Shown here one piece after another: positions 10,495-20,911 of a DNA stretch of 64,000 nt (the first letter of the stretch is position 1; each line of letters starts with the position of its first letter). Under the pieces are notes generated by a model, which saw nothing but the letters and a program-made list of their open reading frames with translations, did not search any database and had not been told where the DNA came from. The DNA comes from Flavobacteriaceae bacterium. Lineage in GTDB: Bacteria; Bacteroidota; Bacteroidia; Flavobacteriales; Flavobacteriaceae. The DNA is taken from contig JAHEET010000009.1 of NCBI GenBank assembly GCA_024640565.1, forward strand, positions 1 through 64,000. Reading direction: 5' to 3'. The position numbers and the translations under genes were made by a program.

Positions 10495-11493
10495 TTAGAA
10501 CCCTATTTTTCTCAAGGTAAACGTCTTTTCTTTTTGAAGAATAATAGCTTCTAGACAATTTGTGGGATACGTAAATTGATACTTTACATCCACATCAAAA
10601 TCAGTCTCAGACATCTCAAAAACATCTTCGAAATCTTTCTCGCCCTCAAAGGTATATCTTGCAACTTTGTAAGTTGTTGTATTTATTTTTTCTTCAATTG
10701 TAAACCAAGCACCACTTCCACAACCAGCGAGCCAAGTTCCTTTTTTTGACAACACTCTTCGTTTGTTTTGATTTTTATTCTCCATTATCGAAGGAGTAAT
10801 TTCAAATTTATTAAAAAAACAAGATGCATATTCTTTCAGAATAGACCTGTTAGTATAGTGCTTTATTTCATTTTTATGTACTTGATACACCGAGCTTTTT
10901 GTTCTTCCTTTTAAAACATTGCCAATTGGACTAGGAGTGCATATGTAGGAAATGGTAAGTTTTGTTTTAATTTTTTTCTGAAGGGTGGAAGTTCTTAGTG
11001 TTTCGGTGACAAATCTGGCACAATTGCTGCCATTTTTAACAAATGCACCGTATGGAATTTCTTTTCGGTTGATACAACTATTTATAAAACTCAATGCTTT
11101 TTCATATTCGATTTCTTCATTTACACTTGCAATCATTCTTCCAATCCCATGTGTTTTTTCGGGATGTCTTTCGATCCATATTAAAATCTCTTCTAGGTTT
11201 GTTAAAGATGATTTTTTAAATTTTGCTGAAATTGGAATGTGGAGTTCAACGTCTGTTTCCTTCGAGCGTACGCGCCCATTTTTATAGGTTGTGATGTACC
11301 GACCAAAGTCGAAGTAATTAATTTCGGGTTTGTCTTTTTTAATTAATAATAAAGCAGCATGCCCAGCTTGAATTCCGTTTTTAGTTCCTATGCCTAAATA
11401 AGGCAAAAAAGCACTTATCACATCTCTCCTAGAGGGTTTAACTACGGTGTCTGGATAGGCTAATATGATTATAATTCCGTTAGATGTAGACAT
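10495..11493 (-). CDS. DUF6695 family protein, possible permuted papain fold
   Basis: 332 residues, no signal peptide. I recognise it as DUF6695, a flavobacterial family of unknown function. The N-terminal half has GHAALLLI after YLGIGTKNGIQA and, ~120 residues later, NGSNCARFVTETL. A conserved His preceding a conserved Cys in such contexts is the arrangement of permuted NlpC/P60 (papain-like) enzymes, so hydrolase or acyltransferase activity is a reasonable guess. The C-terminal ~90 residues contain KGTWLAGCGSGAWF and a beta-rich tail. It is the last gene of a probable run murQ-DUF6095-DUF6695, 19 bp after DUF6095. Confidence 0.7.
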   Translation of the reverse strand: MSTSNGIIIILAYPDTVVKPSRRDVISAFLPYLGIGTKNGIQAGHAALLLIKKDKPEINYFDFGRYITTYKNGRVRSKETDVELHIPISAKFKKSSLTNLEEILIWIERHPEKTHGIGRMIASVNEEIEYEKALSFINSCINRKEIPYGAFVKNGSNCARFVTETLRTSTLQKKIKTKLTISYICTPSPIGNVLKGRTKSSVYQVHKNEIKHYTNRSILKEYASCFFNKFEITPSIMENKNQNKRRVLSKKGTWLAGCGSGAWFTIEEKINTTTYKVARYTFEGEKDFEDVFEMSETDFDVDVKYQFTYPTNCLEAIILQKEKTFTLRKIGF

Positions 11494-11512
11494 TTTCTAA
11501 TGAAAAAAGGGA

Positions 11513-11755
11513 TTATTTTTTGAAAATAGCTTCAGAAATTTTAAGAAATGTTTTAAAAGCAAAATAGATCGTAAAAATAAGTAAACTCCCAGCCAAGAGT
11601 AAGCTAAGACTAGCCAGCCCATGGGCAAAACCTTCAGGATATCGTTTGATCGCTTTAAAAGCGATTGTTAACGAAATAGGGGAGATAATGAATAAGAGAA
11701 TCAAGATGCCCAATCTGATTAGCGCTTTACCTAGAAGGTTTACATCGGTGCTCAT
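11513..11755 (-). CDS. DUF6095 small membrane protein
   Basis: 80 residues with two transmembrane helices (about residues 13-33 and 44-68) separated by a short basic loop KAIKRYPEGF. Its ATG overlaps the murQ stop by 4 bp (ATGA-type overlap), so translation is probably coupled to murQ. Flavobacterial family of unknown function; association with peptidoglycan recycling is suggested only by position. Confidence 0.75.
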   Translation of the reverse strand: MSTDVNLLGKALIRLGILILLFIISPISLTIAFKAIKRYPEGFAHGLASLSLLLAGSLLIFTIYFAFKTFLKISEAIFKK

Positions 11756-12564
11756 AAGTTGAATTTTAGAATAGCATTTCTAACACTACCGTGTTTTTTT
11801 AATAAAGTACTTGCTGTTTTTAGATCGATGTCCAACTCTAACATGAGCATCCGAACCCCTCGTTCTACCAGTTTGTTATTTGAAAGCTGCATGTCAATCA
11901 TTTTGTTCCCCTTTACTTTGCCCAACTGCACCATTGTTGTTGTAGACAGCATGTTTAATACCATCTTTTGTGCAGTGCCTGCCTTCATTCTCGAACTTCC
12001 AGTTACAAATTCGGGACCTACAACTACTTCAATCGGAAATTTTGATACCAATGCTAAGGGACTGTTTTTGTTGCATGTAATACATCCTGTAACTATGTTT
12101 TCTTGGTTGCATTTTTCTAAGGTTGCTATTACATATGGAGTGGTTCCTGAAGCTGCAATTCCAACAACGACATCCTTGTTTGTAATCCCGTGTTTTTTTA
12201 AATCTTTCCATCCTTGTTCTGTTGCATCTTCGGCAAATTCCACTGCATCCCGTATTGCAGTATCACCACCTGCAATTAAACCATGTACTAGATCTGGTGA
12301 AACACCAAATGTTGGTGGGCATTCTGAGGCATCCAAAATTCCCAATCGGCCACTCGTTCCAGCACCAATATAGAAAAGTCGTCCGCCTTCTTTGAGTTGA
12401 AGAACGATCGCACTGGTGAGTGCTGCTATCTGGGGAATTCCTTTCTCGATAGCAAAAGCCACTGTTTTATCTTCATTGTTGATGTTTGTCAATACCTCAG
12501 TGATTGACATTTTCTCTAAATGATTGTAATTCGAGTCCTGTTCGGTTGTTTTTATAAAAGACAT
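11752..12564 (-). CDS. murQ: N-acetylmuramic acid 6-phosphate etherase MurQ
   Basis: 270 residues. It cleaves the D-lactyl ether of MurNAc-6-phosphate to give GlcNAc-6-phosphate in peptidoglycan recycling. The SIS sugar-phosphate domain shows the diagnostic GRLFYIGAGTSGRLGILDASECPPTF region (given here in name only by its core GAGTSGRLG and DASECPPTFG), GIAASGTTPYV, and the C-terminal GSSRMKAGTAQKMVLNMLST. The ATG at 12564 lies inside the 3' arm of a 13-bp inverted repeat and only 4 nt from a -7 box, so a leaderless transcript is possible. First gene of the murQ-DUF6095-DUF6695 run. Confidence 0.95.
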   Translation of the reverse strand: MSFIKTTEQDSNYNHLEKMSITEVLTNINNEDKTVAFAIEKGIPQIAALTSAIVLQLKEGGRLFYIGAGTSGRLGILDASECPPTFGVSPDLVHGLIAGGDTAIRDAVEFAEDATEQGWKDLKKHGITNKDVVVGIAASGTTPYVIATLEKCNQENIVTGCITCNKNSPLALVSKFPIEVVVGPEFVTGSSRMKAGTAQKMVLNMLSTTTMVQLGKVKGNKMIDMQLSNNKLVERGVRMLMLELDIDLKTASTLLKKHGSVRNAILKFNL

Positions 12565-12605
12565 GCCTCAAAAATACACTTTTTAAAGTAATTTTTTGAG
12601 GCATG
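12562..12605 (-). promoter_or_regulatory. Inverted repeat and -7 box spanning the murQ start
   Basis: A perfect 13-bp inverted repeat (12562-12574 and 12593-12605, 18-nt loop) contains the murQ ATG in one arm. Reading the minus strand, TATTTTTG at 12576-12569 is a -7 box 4 nt before the ATG. Read-through RNA from the upstream DUF4249 gene would sequester the start in a hairpin, whereas RNA from the local promoter would lack the 5' arm. No T-run follows, so it is not a plain terminator. Confidence 0.6.
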
Positions 12606-12627
12606 TAACGACGATTGTCTGTATTGT

Positions 12628-13449
12628 TTACTCTGTCAAGCTCAAGGTATATGTAACCGTTTCAGAGATGTTAAAATAGCCCAAAGGAAAATTATCTTGA
12701 TGGGAGGTGTTTACAATATTTCCAAGTAATGAACTTGGGATTGTTTGAAAAGGCCCCCCTCCATTTTGTCCACTCTGGTTGGTTAGAACTCTAAAATACG
12801 TGTAATAATCTTTAGAAACTCCGGACATTTTGATCAAAACATCAGATGGAATTTCAACTTCATCTTCTTGGTAGAAAAAGGAGAAATTATAATCAGAACC
12901 GTTAAAAAAACGGTCTTCTATCGATAAATACAAGTTGTTTGAAAAGTCAAATAAATAAAAATTATCCTCCAATGCAGCATCTGAGAATTCTACAATGACC
13001 TCTGTTTCATTGCCCGAAAAGAGTGTTTTAGTTCCTTGTTCAACATTGATAAATAAGGGAGTTTTTGTCCTTGTAGCTTTTCCCTTGTAAACTTCATTGT
13101 TGTAAGTTACAGACAATTCATAGACAACATCATCTTCTGGGATAAAAGCATTAGTTGGAAGGTAATTTCCATCTAAGTCATTATCCTCAAAAGAAATTAT
13201 GGTATTGGTTGATAGATTTTCTAAGGTCACAACTGCATTGGTTACAACAGGAAGTGTTTCGTCAAAGTAACCCGCAGATAAGCGGAGTTTTACAATGGTA
13301 TTTGTGGTTAGGGGAACTTCGTCAAAATAGACTTCAAAGAGTGCTTCAATGACTAATTTTGGTGTTCCTGTTGGAAGGTCAATTTCAACAACTTCTTCAC
13401 AGTTAACAAGAAAGATTGTGCAACAGAATAGTAGGGCTATTTTTTTCAT
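12628..13449 (-). CDS. DUF4249 outer-membrane lipoprotein
   Basis: 273 residues with a lipoprotein signal: hydrophobic MKKIALLFCCTIFLVNC, lipidated Cys at residue 17, then EEVVEIDLPTGTPKLVIEA, the usual DUF4249 opening. The rest is beta-rich (ETLPVVTNAVVTLENL, YELSVTYNNEVYKGKA). Members are encoded next to TonB-dependent receptors with a carboxypeptidase-like N-domain, and here the receptor gene ends 6 bp upstream, so the two form an operon. By analogy with SusD-like partners it may cap or assist the receptor; the substrate is unknown. Confidence 0.85.
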   Translation of the reverse strand: MKKIALLFCCTIFLVNCEEVVEIDLPTGTPKLVIEALFEVYFDEVPLTTNTIVKLRLSAGYFDETLPVVTNAVVTLENLSTNTIISFEDNDLDGNYLPTNAFIPEDDVVYELSVTYNNEVYKGKATRTKTPLFINVEQGTKTLFSGNETEVIVEFSDAALEDNFYLFDFSNNLYLSIEDRFFNGSDYNFSFFYQEDEVEIPSDVLIKMSGVSKDYYTYFRVLTNQSGQNGGGPFQTIPSSLLGNIVNTSHQDNFPLGYFNISETVTYTLSLTE

Positions 13450-13455
13450 TTTTCT

Positions 13456-15837
13456 TTAGAATTTAAAGTTGTAGGTTACAGAAGGTACCATTCCAAAAAT
13501 GGATGTTTTTATAGCTTCATTTCGATAAGTTTCTTGGTTTTGCTTAAATGAAATAGAGGCAGCGTTTTTACGATTGTAGAGATTGTACAAACCAAAAACC
13601 CATTCCCCTTTCCAGCTTCTACTTTTGTTTTTGCTGGGGGTTAAAGTAGCTGAAATATCCAATCGGTGATAGGCAGGTAATCTGTCCGAATTTCTACGAT
13701 TGTCATTGTAGATTGGAACATTCAAGCCTTGAAATTGGAATTGACCTACTGGGTAATTGGTAGGTTGTCCGGTTTGCAGAAGAAAGTTGCTGCTAAAGGT
13801 CCATTTTTCATTCAGCTCATAACTCGCATTTATAGATATGTCATGTGTTTTGTCAAAGGGTGTATGGTACCACTTACCATTATTAATTCCAGGTTCATTT
13901 TCGTTCCTTCCTGCAGTTAATTGTTCAGATTTAGAGAGTGTATAAGCAATCCATCCTTTCACATTACCTTCATTTTTTTTGAGTAAAAACTCAAGACCAT
14001 ACGCTCTTGCTTTTCCATTTAAAATAACAGTTTCAATTTCATTATTCGCGACTAAGTTTGCGCCATTAATATAGTCAATCCGATTTTGAATGTCCTTATA
14101 AAAAATTTCAGTTTCCAATGAATAATCTCCTTCCTTTATGTTTTTGAAATATCCAATAGCGAATTGATCTAGTAATTGTGGCTTGATATAAGTTCCACTT
14201 GGTGCCCAAATATCTAATGGAGTAGGAGAGGCGGTGTTGGAGAGTAAATGTAAATACTGCGCCATTCTATTATAACTTGCTTTGACAGCACTGTCATCAT
14301 TCAGTAAATAAGAAAAGGATATCCGAGGTTCAAAATTTCCGAAATTAGCAAGAACATCACTCCGCTTATAGGTGGTTTCGCTCGATGCAACAGCAGATTC
14401 ATACTTTTGTAATTCTTGATTATAAAGAACAGGCATGTCATTTGCATAGGTGTTTAATTCATCTTGCCCCAATCTTTTAAAGTTGCTATAACGGATTCCA
14501 TATTTAAGCGTGAAATTGCTATTGATCTTGTGATTGGCTTCTATATAGGCTGCAAATTCATTGGCATACTTGTTCGTTAATTTTTCTGGCAAAATTCCAG
14601 AATCCTCTCTGTTTGGAATAATTTTTCCAGGATTAAATTGAGTATAAATGTTGTTGATACCAAAACTCAGTTTATAATCATCCCTTACATAATAATCAAA
14701 ATCGTACTTGATGTTGTAGTTTGTAATTCCCGAATCCCATTCAAAACCAACAAAATCGAGTAGGAGTCCGTAGAAGTAATCCGAGTAAATTAATGATAAA
14801 TTAGAGAACAATTTGTCAGAGAAAAGGTGATTCCAGCGTAGGTTTGCAACCGTGTTTCCGTAAGTATTTACAAAACTTTCATTGATGCCAAACACATCTT
14901 TTCCAAAATAAGTAGAAAAGAAAAGATTGTTATTTTTATCAAAGCGATAATTTATCTTACTATTTAAGTCATAAAAATAGGCCTTGTTGTCATTGTCTAC
15001 AAGTGGTAGAAAAAGGTGCGCATAAGAAGCTCTTCCACCAATTAGAAAAGAACTTTTTTCTTTTTTAATAGGTCCTTCTGCTAAAAGCCTGCTTGAGACC
15101 AATCCAACACCACCTGTTAGCTTAAAGTCTTTATTATTTCCTTCTTTTTGGTAAATATCTAATACCGAAGAAAGCCGTCCTCCATACTTTGCAGGAATTC
15201 CACCTTTGTAAAGCTGTACGTCTTTAATTACATCAGGATTGAACACAGAGAAAAAACCAAAAACATGAGAAGAATTAAAAACAATAGCCTCATCCAGTAA
15301 GATTAAGTTTTGATCTGCGGACCCTCCTCGAACATTAAATCCAGAGGCTCCCTCTCCCGCACTTGTTACACCAGGCAATAGGATGATCGATTTTATAATA
15401 TCTGATTCCCCTAAAACAACTGGAATCTGCTTAATTGTTTTGACCGACAATTTATTGACACTCATTTGAGCGGTCTTGATATTGGTTTTTTCAATGTTAC
15501 TTTCTATGATGATCTCATCTAAATTTTCAGCATCTTCAAAAAGATAGAAATTTTTTGTGCTTTTTTTTGTTAAATCGATTGTTTCAGTTGTCGTTTTATA
15601 CCCCAAGTAACTTATATAAACTTCATGTTTTCCTGCGGGAATGGTAATCGAGTAAAAACCATATTCATTTGTACTCGTTCCCGAGTTTAAAGTTGGAAAA
15701 TATACTGAGACACCAATGAGTGTTTCATTACTACTTTGATCGTAAACAGTCCCACTAAGGGTGAAATTTTCTTGACCAAAAATTGTGGTGGATAGTAAAA
15801 ATATGAAAAGGAATAGAATGTTATTTTGATATTTCAT
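13456..15837 (-). CDS. TonB-dependent receptor with carboxypeptidase-like N-domain
   Basis: About 793 residues; I prefer the ATG at 15837 (MKYQNNILFL) over 15843. A signal peptide ending IFGQ is followed by a carboxypeptidase-regulatory-like beta domain (LSGTVYDQSSNETLIGVSV), then the plug (IPVVLGESDIIKSIILLPGV, NVRGGSADQNLILLDEA, YKGGIPAKYGGRLSSVLDI) and a long barrel ending in an aromatic-terminated strand VTYNFKF. It imports an unknown ligand across the outer membrane using TonB. The partner is the DUF4249 lipoprotein 6 bp downstream. A -7 box TATTTTTG lies at 15857-15864 on the minus strand. Confidence 0.9.
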   Translation of the reverse strand: MKYQNNILFLFIFLLSTTIFGQENFTLSGTVYDQSSNETLIGVSVYFPTLNSGTSTNEYGFYSITIPAGKHEVYISYLGYKTTTETIDLTKKSTKNFYLFEDAENLDEIIIESNIEKTNIKTAQMSVNKLSVKTIKQIPVVLGESDIIKSIILLPGVTSAGEGASGFNVRGGSADQNLILLDEAIVFNSSHVFGFFSVFNPDVIKDVQLYKGGIPAKYGGRLSSVLDIYQKEGNNKDFKLTGGVGLVSSRLLAEGPIKKEKSSFLIGGRASYAHLFLPLVDNDNKAYFYDLNSKINYRFDKNNNLFFSTYFGKDVFGINESFVNTYGNTVANLRWNHLFSDKLFSNLSLIYSDYFYGLLLDFVGFEWDSGITNYNIKYDFDYYVRDDYKLSFGINNIYTQFNPGKIIPNREDSGILPEKLTNKYANEFAAYIEANHKINSNFTLKYGIRYSNFKRLGQDELNTYANDMPVLYNQELQKYESAVASSETTYKRSDVLANFGNFEPRISFSYLLNDDSAVKASYNRMAQYLHLLSNTASPTPLDIWAPSGTYIKPQLLDQFAIGYFKNIKEGDYSLETEIFYKDIQNRIDYINGANLVANNEIETVILNGKARAYGLEFLLKKNEGNVKGWIAYTLSKSEQLTAGRNENEPGINNGKWYHTPFDKTHDISINASYELNEKWTFSSNFLLQTGQPTNYPVGQFQFQGLNVPIYNDNRRNSDRLPAYHRLDISATLTPSKNKSRSWKGEWVFGLYNLYNRKNAASISFKQNQETYRNEAIKTSIFGMVPSVTYNFKF

Positions 15838-15856
15838 GTACATTTCTTTTGTGAAG

Positions 15857-15864
15857 CAAAAATA
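15857..15864 (-). promoter_or_regulatory. -7 box for TonB receptor operon
   Basis: Minus strand reads TATTTTTG, 19 nt before the ATG at 15837 (13 nt before the alternative ATG at 15843). Good match to TAnnTTTG. Confidence 0.45.
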
Positions 15865-15952
15865 GGAAAATGTTAAACAACTCAGTGGGAATTCTTAGTT
15901 AATTTAAAACACTTTTACTATTTTCTATACGAAAAACTACCTATTGATAACT

Positions 15953-15982
15953 AAAAAAGAGCACCAACGGGTGCTCTTTTTT
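15953..15982 (-). terminator. Terminator after isocitrate dehydrogenase gene
   Basis: A 13-bp perfect stem (AAAAAAGAGCACC against GGTGCTCTTTTTT) with a 4-nt loop, 15 bp past the icd stop on the minus strand. A/T runs on both sides could let it work in both directions. Confidence 0.9.
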
Positions 15983-15997
15983 AGAAATACAAACGAT

Positions 15998-18229
<2,232 letters not shown>

Positions 18230-18283
18230 TTAAAAAGTCTGTTAGCTCGAAATCGATTGAATTTTGCTTAAAATTAAGCTGCG

Positions 18284-18291
18284 CAAATTTA
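18284..18291 (-). promoter_or_regulatory. -7 box for icd
   Basis: Minus strand reads TAAATTTG, ~69 nt upstream of the icd ATG at 18214, matching TAnnTTTG. Confidence 0.4.
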
Positions 18292-18394
18292 AGAATTAAG
18301 ACTGATATTTTTACTGTTAAATCCTTATTAATTAAAAGGTTTAATTGCGATAAATACAAAAAGAAGTATGAAAATGGGGTTCTTTGAAAAAGAT

Positions 18395-18436
18395 AAAAGC
18401 CATATTTAATAATTTCTTATAAAATATGGCTTTTTT
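18395..18436. terminator. Orphan bidirectional-looking terminator
   Basis: A 13-bp perfect stem (AAAAGCCATATTT at 18395-18407, AAATATGGCTTTT at 18422-18434) with a 14-nt loop and T-runs on either strand. No annotated gene ends here: icd starts 180 bp to the left and rplS already has its own terminator to the right. Confidence 0.65.
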
Positions 18437-18542
18437 GAAATAGCATTTAGCGATTTTTTGTTGCTTATAAGAAAATAAGATTTAGAGCTTATCTTTCTTT
18501 TTAGAACTATCAATAAATACTGTTTCATTTTGAATTCTCCTT

Positions 18543-18680
18543 TTAAATTGCGTTCACAATATTCATTAAGGACAATTCAATTGTTTTCATTTCATTCGAT
18601 GCTAAATTTACTAATTGTATATTTTTAGCATTGCCTATTACTTTCATAATAACTGCAAACACCTCTTTAAAAATTTTCAT
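18543..18680 (-). CDS. Possible 45-residue peptide gene (uncertain)
   Basis: ATG at 18680 opens 45 codons: MKIFKEVFAVIMKVI near the start, then NAKNIQLVNLASNEMK and LSLMNIVNAI. The composition is amphipathic and hydrophobic without an obvious signal peptide. Support is circumstantial: direct repeats lie ~60-100 bp upstream and an orphan terminator ~107 bp downstream on the same strand. No family is recognised and chance ORFs of this size are common in AT-rich DNA. Confidence 0.2.
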   Translation of the reverse strand: MKIFKEVFAVIMKVIGNAKNIQLVNLASNEMKTIELSLMNIVNAI

Positions 18681-18740
18681 TTTAGTAAAGAATTCAAAAA
18701 AAACAAGATATAAAGAACGTTACTTTATGAAGTTTGTCAG

Positions 18741-18779
18741 CGTTTTTTGTAAAATATCAGCGGACCGTTTTTTGTAAAA
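18741..18779. repeat. 14-bp direct repeat pair
   Basis: CGTTTTTTGTAAAA occurs at 18741-18754 and again at 18766-18779, a 25-bp period, with TCAGCG just before or between the copies. Spacing of just over two helical turns resembles dimeric regulator sites; no regulator is identified. Confidence 0.6.
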
Positions 18780-18888
18780 CCTGATTAACTACACATCAAA
18801 TATAAAACAGCTTTTTGTTTTTTTAAAATTTTTAAGGAATTAGAAATCAACACTTTATTAACTGTTGTTGTTCACAATTGTTTATAAA

Positions 18889-18918
18889 AAAAGCGTTGTG
18901 AGAGTTCACAACGCTTTT
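18889..18918 (-). terminator. Terminator after rplS
   Basis: A 13-bp perfect stem (AAAAGCGTTGTGA/TCACAACGCTTTT) with a 4-nt loop, 22 bp beyond the rplS stop on the minus strand, followed by a T-rich stretch. Confidence 0.9.
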
Positions 18919-18940
18919 AAACACTTTTATGTAAGAGTGG

Positions 18941-19291
18941 TTATCTTCTTTTTTCAGTAATCCTTGCTTTTTTACCTGTAAGGCCTCTAAAGTAAAAGAT
19001 ACGAGCTCTACGTACTTTACCTCTTTTGTTCACTTCAATTTTTTGAATCGAAGGTAAGTTCACTGGGAAAATTCTCTCAACACCTACTGTTCCAGACATT
19101 TTTCTGATGGTAAAAGTTTCAGAAAGACCTGTCCCTCTTCTTTGAATTACAACACCTCTAAAAAACTGAGTTCTTACTTTTTCTCCCTCTTTAATTTCGT
19201 AGTATACTGTGATTGTATCACCAGCAGCAAATTCTGCAAATTCTTTTTTTGTTACAAATTCGTCTTGAACAAATTTTATTAAAGCTTCCAT
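18941..19291 (-). CDS. rplS: 50S ribosomal protein L19
   Basis: 116 residues, the normal L19 length. Typical stretches are [54 protein letters not shown] and [21 protein letters not shown]19 lies at the 30S-50S interface. It has its own -7 box ~70 nt upstream and its own terminator. In many bacteria rplS directly follows trmD; here a membrane glycosyltransferase gene separates them. Confidence 0.97.
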   Translation of the reverse strand: MEALIKFVQDEFVTKKEFAEFAAGDTITVYYEIKEGEKVRTQFFRGVVIQRRGTGLSETFTIRKMSGTVGVERIFPVNLPSIQKIEVNKRGKVRRARIFYFRGLTGKKARITEKRR

Positions 19292-19360
19292 ATTTTAATT
19301 TAATAGTTTTTTGTAAAACAACATTCACGATTTCTTCGTCAGAGGTTAATTTAGCGAGTG

Positions 19361-19368
19361 CAAAAATA
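19361..19368 (-). promoter_or_regulatory. -7 box for rplS
   Basis: Minus strand reads TATTTTTG at 19368-19361, giving a ~65-nt leader before the rplS ATG. It follows the end of the GT39 gene, so rplS can be transcribed independently of trmD. Confidence 0.5.
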
Positions 19369-19400
19369 GGTTTTTTTTTCGATTACTAAAATTAAAAAGA

Positions 19401-20903
19401 TTATTTTTTTGGTTGATAATCTGTACAAAAGAAAACCCAAAATTTTCTGCGCTCTCGCTCATTTATTTTAATAATAATTGGGGCTAATTGTGTGACTGTT
19501 GCAAAGTAATTACTCAAGAGCGGATTTGCTTTCTCTAAAAGGTATTCATTTTTAAAACGTTTGTCAGAATCTATAAAGAGGGCATTTTGTCCCTTTAATG
19601 CACTTAGATCATCTTCCAAATAATCAAAATGTAAAGCAGGCAAACCGATAATATTTTGCGCATATACCTTTTCATTCATAAAGAAATTTAACGCTGCAGA
19701 GGTTTTGTAATTGTCGTTAGAGAATACAAACGTACTTGCTTTTTTTTCTTTTAGAGCACTTATTTCTTCCCCCAATTCTTTCCAGCCTACCCAGGTATCA
19801 TCACTCTTAATTGGAACTAGGTAGAAGAGAATTTGAAGGCTTACTAACAGATGGAAAACAATGGAAAAGTATATTTGAACCTTTAAGAATTTCTTACTAA
19901 CAAACATTCCCGCTAAGATGATTCCAGTGATATAGGAAGGCATCATCCAATTTAATTTTACCCAATAAATTGGAGTTAACGCGAAAAATCCTACAAAAGT
20001 TGGTATAAAAAATGCCAACAAAAATAGTGTTTTCGCTTGCGGTAGTTTAAACTGTAGGAGTACTCGTTTGCTGTATTTATAAGTAAAGCTCACAAAAATT
20101 AAAAACAATACGGGGAGTAATAGCAATATTTGATGACCAATGGCTCCAAAAAAGTATTTGGGCGAAATGTTAAATTCAGAAATCGATTCGGTTCTTTTTG
20201 AAGATTGAAATGTAAATGAAGCAAAATCATGCTGATAGTTCCAATACCACACTGGAAAAGTTACCGCAATGGATACTAGGATAGCCCCCCAAAGCCAAGG
20301 GGAAATTAATAATTTTCTGTGTTTCTTTGAGAATAGCAGGAATAAGAGCAATCCTATTTGTAATAACAAAGCAGTGTATTTGCTATTAAATGCCAACCCC
20401 ATTGCAATGCCTCCTAAAATAAAAAACCATTTTTTGTTTTCAAAAATAGCCTTGTAAAGACAGATTAAACTGAGTGTCCAAAACAACAAAAGCGGGACGT
20501 CTGGTGTGGAGTTGAATGATAAGATAGAGATAAATATGGTCGACGAAATGAGTACAAGTGCACGTGCCAGTTTATGTGCTGATAAGAAATAAGAAGCTAA
20601 TTTGTAAAAACTTAGTAGGGTAATGGAGGTGATAAAAAAATCTGTAAATTTTACAACGAATACGGAAGTCCCAAAAACTTCAGTAAAAAAACGTAAGAGA
20701 TAGCCAATCATTCCAGGATGATCAAAATAGGAAAGCGATAAATTTTGTCCGTATAAGTAATAGTAGGCATCTTGGGGCATTAAGCCCATAAAAGGCAATA
20801 ATACCAATCGAAAGAGTTGGAATCCGATTAACCAAATTAATATTTTATAATTGTGTATTGACAGTTTTAGTATTTTAAAAATAAAAATTATTTTTTTTTT
20901 CAA
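19401..20903 (-). CDS. GT39/ArnT-like membrane glycosyltransferase
   Basis: 500 residues with about ten or more transmembrane helices. The first periplasmic loop carries GLMPQDAYYYLYGQNLSLSYFDHPGM, here noted for its acidic catalytic-type residues (QDAYYY, YFDHPG), typical of the PMT/ArnT family of lipid-phosphate-sugar-dependent transferases. NSTPDVPLLLFW is another family motif. The soluble C-terminal part (~residues 375-500) is periplasmic. Likely adds a sugar from a polyprenyl carrier to lipid A, glycan or protein; the acceptor is unknown. Its start is 8 bp after the trmD stop, so it is co-transcribed with trmD and sits between trmD and rplS. Confidence 0.85.
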   Translation of the reverse strand: MKKKIIFIFKILKLSIHNYKILIWLIGFQLFRLVLLPFMGLMPQDAYYYLYGQNLSLSYFDHPGMIGYLLRFFTEVFGTSVFVVKFTDFFITSITLLSFYKLASYFLSAHKLARALVLISSTIFISILSFNSTPDVPLLLFWTLSLICLYKAIFENKKWFFILGGIAMGLAFNSKYTALLLQIGLLLFLLFSKKHRKLLISPWLWGAILVSIAVTFPVWYWNYQHDFASFTFQSSKRTESISEFNISPKYFFGAIGHQILLLLPVLFLIFVSFTYKYSKRVLLQFKLPQAKTLFLLAFFIPTFVGFFALTPIYWVKLNWMMPSYITGIILAGMFVSKKFLKVQIYFSIVFHLLVSLQILFYLVPIKSDDTWVGWKELGEEISALKEKKASTFVFSNDNYKTSAALNFFMNEKVYAQNIIGLPALHFDYLEDDLSALKGQNALFIDSDKRFKNEYLLEKANPLLSNYFATVTQLAPIIIKINERERRKFWVFFCTDYQPKK

Positions 20904-20911
20904 TGAGAATG

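Noticed and set aside
11759..12373. Plus-strand open frame of 204 codons opposite murQ
   Set aside because: It is antisense to a fully conserved MurQ and its product has no family features; a shadow frame.
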